Source: Isotricha intestinalis (lineage: Eukaryota; Ciliophora; Litostomatea; Vestibuliferida; Isotrichidae). Taken from it: a stretch of 33,259 nt of DNA. This document shows positions 27,540 through 33,259 of this stretch, piece by piece (the stretch's first letter is position 1; every line of letters begins with the position of its first letter). The notes below the pieces were generated by a model, which saw nothing but the letters and a program-made list of their open reading frames with translations, did no database searches and was not told the origin of the DNA. The stretch is taken from positions 1-33,259 of the forward strand of contig JAJJLU010000535.1 in NCBI GenBank assembly GCA_023807065.1, in the 5' to 3' direction. A program made the translations under genes and the position numbers.

Positions 27540-28503
27540 TTTATTTTTATGTTTTTTTAGTTATTTTTATTTCATATCAATATGAAAAAATTTGAAAAAA
27601 TAACAAATGTGTAGATTATTTATAAAAATTTAAACATTACAATTTGTATTCAAAAAATATTCAAAATTGTAAATGTGTTTTTTTTAACAAGTATTTAATA
27701 AGGAAATTGTTATGATTTTATACTCAATTTTGGGATTAAAAATATAAGAGTTTTACTTCAAACAAGAAGTATATATTCATTGCAAAAACTAATCTATTCT
27801 TTAAAAATAAAAAAAAATAAGTAAAATGATAAATAACTATAATAAGAAAATAATAAAAGCATTTAAAATCTATTAAAATCTTTGAAAAAAAAAAAAATAC
27901 AATTACAATGAAGAATTGAATTAATTAAATTAAAGTTTACATTTCTTTATTTTTTGAAAAAAAAATAAAAATTTTTTAGGACACTTTCAAAATATAAAAT
28001 TTTATTTTTGTATAAATATATCTAAAATATTAATTTATTGATTTAATTTAAATAAATAAATTGTGTGTTTAAATGATGTCTAAAAAATGAAAAAATCACT
28101 ATTTTTATAAACTAATTATAAAAGAAAAATTTACATTGTTACTAAATAAAAAATCATAAAACATAAATTCAAAAATAACATTTTGCTATTGATAAAATTA
28201 AATTAAAAAAAATAAATGAAAAAAAAGAATTAACTTTATTCCAAATCAGAATTTGTTTTTTAATAAAAAGTTAAATTTACATTAATGTTTTCAAACAAGA
28301 ATGTTTTTTTGTAAAGTCACTCTAATTTAAAAAAAGGAAATTAAAGTAAATCATAGTCAGTTATTGATATATTAAATAATTTTTAAAAAAATATTATAAT
28401 ATTAAATAAAGCCTTTTTTCATTTTATTATCTAAAATAGAATTTTTAAGAATTATATTTAAAGTAGGTTTTTTTTATTTTTTATTGTAATTATAATATAA
28501 TTA
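27540..28503. other. 964-bp intergenic region, no gene seen
   Basis: This is the longest non-coding stretch in the window, between the divergent PI-PLC (minus) and RING-H2 (plus) genes, so it should hold both promoters. It is AT-rich with many stop codons in all frames. I see no tRNA, rRNA or mobile element. A small perfect hairpin (TACTTC-AAACAA-GAAGTA) lies at 27754-27771. Its core TTCAAACAAGAA recurs at 28290-28301. Three TTTACATT octamers are also scattered in it. Confidence 0.5.
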
Positions 28504-29805
28504 ATGGAAAGAAAAGGTCAAGGAAGAAAAAAAAATTCTGTTGTTAAAAAGGCAAACACTATTAAATCAGGAATAAATAATAATAATCATCTAGATGCTA
28601 AATATATTCATCGTTCTTCAGGAAATAATATAAAAAATTCTCACAATAATAATTTAGATTCTAGAACACAGAAAAAAAATTCTATGAAAAATTATGAAAA
28701 TAATATACCTAATGAAGACATATATAAATATATTACAGGAGATAATAGACCTCAATTACAAAGAGGACAAGGCTTTAATGATATACCTTTTGTAAATTCT
28801 AATTTCAATTATCCTTCAAATTATATGAATGTTCCTCAACCTTTGGATAATAGAATTCCAAATTATAATTATAAAAAAGCTTCTAGTTTTAACAATAATA
28901 TTTATAACAATAATCATTTAGATGATTTCACAAATGTAAACTTAAATAAGTATAATTATAATAATGAATATGAAAATAAAAAAAGAAAAAAAAAAAATTA
29001 TAATAATATTGATTATAACTATTATAATAGAAATATAGATAATGATTTAGGAATAGATTTGGATTTCAATAATGAACATTTAAGAAAAAGTAATAATCAA
29101 AAAAGAAATGATTACAATAATTATGAAAACTTATATAATAAAAGAGAGAATAATATTTTACAACCTCAAAGACAAAATAACAATATATATCAAAGATCAT
29201 CGTCTCATCAAATAATGAATAATACAAATGATAATTTTTTTGGTGATTTTTTCCGTGATTGTGGAGTTGATTTTGATCCATTTTCTCAGCCAAAAATATC
29301 ATATAATAATAATTTCGGTGATAATGATCGTCTTAATTTTAATAATAATAATATTAATAGAAATCAAAGTAATGATTTTGAATTTTCAATTGAACCTTTT
29401 TTTGATGATTTTAACTTCTTTTATGTTGGAAATCCATTTACAAGAAGACATTTTAATGATAATTTTTCTTCTAATTTCCGTTCTCATAATTTATTTGAAC
29501 AAATAATAGAAATGCTTCAAAGAAATATAGAATTAGCTGAAAAAAAGAAACATCCTTCAACAAGTAAAAATGCTTTAAAAAAATTAAAAAAATTTCCTAT
29601 GTCTAAAAAATTTTGTAAAAAAAATGCTAAAGGACAATTGGAATTTCCAAATTGTTGTATTTGCCTTAGTGAAATTAATGCTGGTGAAAATACAGTTTTA
29701 TTACCTTGTGGACATTTATTTCATAAAGATTGTTGTTTTACTTGGTTAAATAAAAATAATACTTGTCCTATTTGTAGATTTGAATTACCTCCTGAAGAAG
29801 AATAA
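28504..29805 (+). CDS. Asn-rich protein with C-terminal RING-H2 finger
   Basis: This 433-residue protein is a probable cytosolic E3 ubiquitin ligase. About 370 residues are disordered and rich in Asn, Tyr and Lys. A short helical part (EQIIEMLQRNIELAEKKK) precedes the RING-H2 at about 384-424: CCIC, then PCGHLFHKDC, WLNKNNT and CPICRFELP. This is the arrangement seen in RNF126/RNF181-type ligases (flexible N-terminus, RING near the end), but no zinc-ribbon or BCA2 module is visible at the N-terminus. The gene ends in TAA directly after PPEEE. No membrane segment is seen, so it is unlike the Tul1-type protein 2 kb upstream. Confidence 0.88.
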   Translation: MERKGQGRKKNSVVKKANTIKSGINNNNHLDAKYIHRSSGNNIKNSHNNNLDSRTQKKNSMKNYENNIPNEDIYKYITGDNRPQLQRGQGFNDIPFVNSNFNYPSNYMNVPQPLDNRIPNYNYKKASSFNNNIYNNNHLDDFTNVNLNKYNYNNEYENKKRKKKNYNNIDYNYYNRNIDNDLGIDLDFNNEHLRKSNNQKRNDYNNYENLYNKRENNILQPQRQNNNIYQRSSSHQIMNNTNDNFFGDFFRDCGVDFDPFSQPKISYNNNFGDNDRLNFNNNNINRNQSNDFEFSIEPFFDDFNFFYVGNPFTRRHFNDNFSSNFRSHNLFEQIIEMLQRNIELAEKKKHPSTSKNALKKLKKFPMSKKFCKKNAKGQLEFPNCCICLSEINAGENTVLLPCGHLFHKDCCFTWLNKNNTCPICRFELPPEEE

Positions 29806-29951
29806 TAATTTGTGTTTATTAATTTTATTATCAAATAACATTTGTTTTTATTTTTATTCATAAATAACTTTTCTTTTTTTATTCATTAATTTTTTATTTA
29901 ATAGAATATATTTTTTTTTATAGATATTTAAAATTATCAAAAAAAAAGAGA

Positions 29952-32378
29952 ATGAAATTTACTTATTCATTTCTTATTGTTCTTTGCATAATTTTCTTTG
30001 TTTCTTCAAAGACAAAGAATAAAAGCAAAAAAATTAGAAAAACAGAAGAACAGGATGATGAAAATTATAATTATCATAATTTTAATGTATTTATTGATTT
30101 AGGAGTAATTGATAAAAATAAAAAGATTAAATATAAAAATAAGAGAATATTAAAGAAAGCATTAAATTCAACAAAAGAGATTCTTTCTTCTTTATTATTT
30201 ATTAAAAATCCATCGAAAAAAATTTCAATTTCAAAAAATTTATCAGAAGTTTGTAAAATTAATATTACTAATTATAATGAAGATATTTATAAAGGAATTA
30301 AAAGTGATTTCATTCTATATCCAGTAATTACGAGTAAAATAAATAAAATGTTTTCTCATGGGGCATGTATAACTATTAAAAAAACTGGAAGAGCATTAAT
30401 AGGATATCTTAAAATAAAATCTAAATATAATTATACTGATTATACAGAAAATGAATTAGCAACAATAATATTGCATCATATTACACATATATTAGGTTTT
30501 AATGTAAAAAGATTAATAAAGTTTTCAAATAATGTATATTTAAATAGCTCAATTGATTTTGATGAAGATGAAGAAGATATTTCATTTAGTGGAAGTACAC
30601 TTTTAAACCAATTATTTTCTTATAATAAAACAAATTTAATTAAAGTTAATATAAAAAATAATGAAGTTCATTGGGATGATAATCTTCCATTTCCAGATTA
30701 TATGAAAGAAAATGAAAATAATTTTTTAATTAGTCCATATACTTTATCTTTATTAGACAAATTTAAATATTATGTTGTTCAATTACCATATTTAAGATAT
30801 GATACTAAAACGAATTCATATGATATACGTTCTTATTTAGTTTTTGATAACTCATTAATTGAAATTGGACAATGTTATGGAGATAATTTTATATTATTAA
30901 TAAAAAATGGAAATAAATGTTTAAATTCAAATAGAGAATATGAAAATAAGATTACTTTATTAAAATTTCCTGAATTAAATAATATAACAAATCAAACATT
31001 AACAGTAATATCTCCTTCAAAATATTGTAAAAATCCTCAAAAAACAGTATATTTTGAATATCTTCCTGTAGTTAATATAACTCAAAAACCAATATATCCA
31101 ATATCAAAAATGATACTTTCATTAAAAGAATATATGATAGTAACTTTAGAAAATTTTAGTAGAATGAAAGCAAAAACACCAAGAGTAATAAAAGAAAATT
31201 TAATAAATGCAAAATTAATAAATGTAAAAAATCAAAAAGAAACAAATTTACAATGGATAAATGCTGCTTTTTCAAAAATTCATCCTCCATATTTAGTTCC
31301 ATATTCTAAATTCAATCATATAATAGGTCATGGTCAAATTACAAGAAAAGATTTATTATATTTAAATTATTATAATATGAAACAAAAATTTCCAGATGAC
31401 TATAATTATATGGCAGAAACTTTTAAACCATCACAACAATTTGAAATTATTCAAGAAAAATTTATGGATTATAAACCTTCAGAAGATAATTTATGGTTAA
31501 TTAAACCTGTTGGTTCAGCAAGAGGCAATGGAATTAAATTTTTAAAAAATTTTACTGAGATAACAAAAGGAACAATTTTAACAAAATATATTTCAAATCC
31601 ACATTTATTAGAAGGAAGAAAATATGATTGTAGAATATATTTATTAGTTACTGGATATCGTCCTTTAAAAGTATATATTTATTATGAGGGATTAGCAAGA
31701 AGAGCAACAGATCCTTTTAATTTAGATATTAATAATTTAGATAATTTCTTTATTCATTTAACTAATGTTGCTGTTAATAAAAGAAATAAAAATTTCAAAG
31801 AAAATGATGAAAATGCTGAAAAAACAAGTATATGGTCTTTAACAATGTTAAAAAATCAATTAGAAAAAGAAGGAAAAGACTTTAATGAAGTATTTGAAAA
31901 AATACATGATATAGCAATAAAAGCACTTATATCAATGTATGATAAAGAAATTGATAAAGAAGATTCTGTATATTATAATAGAAATAATGAAAATTTGTTT
32001 GAATTGTATGGAATGGATATATTAATAGATCAAAATATGAAACCTTGGTTATTAGAAATTAATTTATCTCCTGCTTTAGAAGCAGTTGGAAATTACGAAG
32101 AAAGATTAAAATTACAATTATTTGCGGATGTATTTAATGTTATTGGATTTAAACCTTATTCTCATTATGATTATGAACCTTATGAAGAAGGACCTGAATA
32201 TAAGAATAAAGTTGAAGAATCTGTTAATGAAAGTATTTGTGAATTTGGAAGACCTTTAGGAGGATTTATTAGAGTTTTTCCTAGGAAAGATAATTATAAA
32301 TATTATAAACAATTCTTTTCTGATCCTGGGGAGGAAAATCTAGAAATGTGGAATAAATTGGAAGAATTAAATATTTGA
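29952..32378 (+). CDS. Secreted leishmanolysin-like/TTLL fusion protein with degenerate zinc site
   Basis: This 808-residue protein has a signal peptide (about 1-19, ending VSSK). Residues about 40-285 resemble leishmanolysin (peptidase M8): TGRALIGYLKI, then LATIILHHITHILGF, then EVHWDDNLPF and FLISPYTLSLLDKFKYYVV. The active motif HExxH reads HHITH (175-179), so the catalytic Glu is replaced by His. A linking region follows. Residues about 430-735 form a complete tubulin-tyrosine-ligase-like domain: GHGQITRKDLL, LIKPVGSARGNGI with Lys518, RKYDCRIY (556-563), IHLTN (601-605), ELYGMDILID and PWLLEINLSP with Glu702 and Asn704. These ATP-grasp residues look intact, so amino-acid ligase activity (glutamylation- or glycylation-type) is possible, but in the secretory route. 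The C-terminal tail has no KDEL. The stop is TGA. Confidence 0.88.
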   Translation: MKFTYSFLIVLCIIFFVSSKTKNKSKKIRKTEEQDDENYNYHNFNVFIDLGVIDKNKKIKYKNKRILKKALNSTKEILSSLLFIKNPSKKISISKNLSEVCKINITNYNEDIYKGIKSDFILYPVITSKINKMFSHGACITIKKTGRALIGYLKIKSKYNYTDYTENELATIILHHITHILGFNVKRLIKFSNNVYLNSSIDFDEDEEDISFSGSTLLNQLFSYNKTNLIKVNIKNNEVHWDDNLPFPDYMKENENNFLISPYTLSLLDKFKYYVVQLPYLRYDTKTNSYDIRSYLVFDNSLIEIGQCYGDNFILLIKNGNKCLNSNREYENKITLLKFPELNNITNQTLTVISPSKYCKNPQKTVYFEYLPVVNITQKPIYPISKMILSLKEYMIVTLENFSRMKAKTPRVIKENLINAKLINVKNQKETNLQWINAAFSKIHPPYLVPYSKFNHIIGHGQITRKDLLYLNYYNMKQKFPDDYNYMAETFKPSQQFEIIQEKFMDYKPSEDNLWLIKPVGSARGNGIKFLKNFTEITKGTILTKYISNPHLLEGRKYDCRIYLLVTGYRPLKVYIYYEGLARRATDPFNLDINNLDNFFIHLTNVAVNKRNKNFKENDENAEKTSIWSLTMLKNQLEKEGKDFNEVFEKIHDIAIKALISMYDKEIDKEDSVYYNRNNENLFELYGMDILIDQNMKPWLLEINLSPALEAVGNYEERLKLQLFADVFNVIGFKPYSHYDYEPYEEGPEYKNKVEESVNESICEFGRPLGGFIRVFPRKDNYKYYKQFFSDPGEENLEMWNKLEELNI

Positions 32379-32496
32379 TTTATTTTTTAATTTAAATTTA
32401 TTTTTTTTTTGTTTATTTAATTAATTTTTTTAATTAAATAGTTTTCATATAATTTTCAAATTAATTCTTTTTTATGAGATATATATTTATTTTAAA

Positions 32497-33259
32497 ATGA
32501 AAAGTTTATACATATTTTTCATTTATTTTTGTATTTTCCATGTTATTTCATCCAAAAAAAAAAGATTAGTAAATGGTTTACATGAATTTAATATATTTTT
32601 AGACACAGAAACAATAAATCGTGATGAAGAAGTTCCTTCAAAATTTAGATATAAAATAAAAAAGATATTAAATAACACAGTAGATATCTTATCAACAATA
32701 TTATTAAGTAACAATACAAAAAGAATAACATATAAATCAGATTTATCAAGTGTATGTAATCAATTCATTCCATACTTTGATGAAAATATTCAAAAAGGAG
32801 GAATTAAAGCAGATTTAGTTTTATATGTACTATTTGAAAAAAAACAAAAACCTTTTATAACACAAGGTATTTGTGTTACTTATACTAAATCTTTAAGACC
32901 TACTTTTGGTTATATTAAATTTAGTAAACATTTTGATTTTGATAAATATAACGATGACCAAATAACTACTATTGTTTTACATCATTTAACTCATCTTATA
33001 GGATTTAATAAAAAAAAAATGGAAAAATTTACTGATAAAATTGAATTAAATTCTTCTATTGTTTATGATGAAGAAGATGAAGATATTACTTTTGATGATA
33101 GTTTTTTATTGAATGATTTAATTTTTAAAAATAAAACAGGTTATATAGATGTAAATATTAAAAACAATGAATTTCATTGGAGTGATAATCTTCCATTTCC
33201 AGATTATATGAAAGAAAATGAAAATAATTTTTTAATTAGTCCATATACTTTATCTTTAT
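32497..33259 (+). CDS. Tandem paralog of the leishmanolysin-like/TTLL gene, 3' end missing
   Basis: An open frame starts with ATG at 32497 and runs off the window after 254 codons; it has no stop. It begins with a signal peptide (MKSLYIFFIYFCIFHVISSK) and follows the 29952 gene segment by segment: KKILNNTVDILSTILL, SSVCNQ, LRPTFGYIKF, then TIVLHHLTHLIGF and NEFHWSDNLPFPDYM. The same HHxTH motif is present, again without the catalytic Glu. The TTLL part is not covered, so its presence is only inferred. Protein similarity is moderate, but the last 77 bases are identical to the first copy. The spacer between the two genes is 118 bp, fitting a tandem duplication. Confidence 0.85.
   Translation, partial: MKSLYIFFIYFCIFHVISSKKKRLVNGLHEFNIFLDTETINRDEEVPSKFRYKIKKILNNTVDILSTILLSNNTKRITYKSDLSSVCNQFIPYFDENIQKGGIKADLVLYVLFEKKQKPFITQGICVTYTKSLRPTFGYIKFSKHFDFDKYNDDQITTIVLHHLTHLIGFNKKKMEKFTDKIELNSSIVYDEEDEDITFDDSFLLNDLIFKNKTGYIDVNIKNNEFHWSDNLPFPDYMKENENNFLISPYTLSL
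33183..33259 (+). repeat. 77-bp exact repeat of 30677-30753 at the window edge
   Basis: The final 77 bases match positions 30677-30753 exactly. The base before differs (G at 33182, A at 30676), and similarity upstream is much lower. Both copies encode DNLPFPDYMKENENNFLIS and the residues after it in the same frame. See the related finding on an assembly break. Confidence 0.92.

Noticed and set aside
29066..29506. Additional frames on both strands within the Asn-rich RING-H2 gene
   Set aside because: They are out-of-frame or antisense readings of AAT/AAC-rich codons; the in-frame RING at the end supports the main gene only.
32523..32714. Minus-strand 63-codon frame near the window end
   Set aside because: It lies opposite the clearly homologous, signal-peptide-bearing partial paralog that starts at 32497.
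1..33259. tRNA, rRNA, CRISPR arrays, insertion sequences
   Set aside because: No B-box-like tRNA segment, rRNA core motif, spaced direct-repeat array, transposase-like protein or terminal inverted repeats were seen.
30677..33259. Recent gene conversion as the sole explanation of the 77-bp identity
   Set aside because: The identity length and its exact coincidence with the window end fit an assembler k-mer boundary better; conversion may still exist beyond the window but cannot be seen.

Overview
The window is an extremely A+T-rich, gene-dense piece of eukaryotic nuclear DNA. It starts at a chromosome end: the first 53 bases are a telomere-type array of CCCCAAT units, so the G-rich strand reads ATTGGGG. 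I infer a ciliate, most likely an anaerobic litostome or rumen-type ciliate macronuclear chromosome. The reasons are the C4A2T-like telomere (close to the TTGGGG class), the very short intergenic spacers, apparently intronless genes, cilia-associated families (tubulin-tyrosine-ligase-like, MORN, double calcyphosin-like EF-hand), a two-transmembrane protein of a type common in ciliates, and a bacterial-type peptidoglycan amidase. The genetic code looks standard. TAA, TAG and TGA all end genes at homology-supported positions, and Gln is written CAA. Species assignment is not possible from the sequence alone; Anaeramoeba-like or other AT-rich protists remain alternatives.

Layout. Bases 1-699 are telomere plus a gene-free subtelomere with a 20-bp x 4 tandem repeat. 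Bases 700-4459 hold a possible cysteine hydrolase, a helical-repeat protein, and an N-acetylmuramoyl-L-alanine amidase on the minus strand. Bases 4564-13297 form a beta-propeller gene cluster: two divergent TRIM-like (zinc finger/B-box/coiled coil/WD40) genes, a MORN protein, and three paralogous coiled-coil/WD40 genes, two of which carry an N-terminal head that looks SAS-6/XRCC4-like. Bases 13669-17869 hold a small Pro/Tyr-rich protein, a double calcyphosin-like EF-hand protein and a third TRIM-like WD40 gene. Bases 17931-23101 (minus) hold a two-TM protein and a very long Asn/Lys-rich protein full of basophilic-kinase-type Ser/Thr sites. Bases 23136-29805 hold secretory-pathway and ubiquitin genes: a PDI-like protein, a Tul1/DSC-type membrane RING ligase, a membrane-anchored PI-PLC-X protein, a 964-bp gene-free gap, and an Asn-rich RING-H2 protein. 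Bases 29952-33259 hold two tandem paralogs (the second cut by the window end), each starting with a signal peptide and a leishmanolysin-like region. The first continues into a full tubulin-tyrosine-ligase-like (TTLL) domain.

The most unusual element is this last pair. A leishmanolysin-like (M8) module has its HExxH zinc motif changed to HHxTH in both copies and is fused, behind a signal peptide, to a TTLL amino-acid ligase whose ATP-grasp motifs look intact. The genes do not form one pathway. Two themes recur, secretory/membrane proteins (amidase, PDI, Tul1-like, PI-PLC, leishmanolysin-TTLL) and scaffold or ciliary-type proteins (WD40, B-box, MORN, EF-hand). The last 77 bases repeat an internal 77-mer exactly, which looks like an assembly break at a k-mer repeat rather than a biological end.
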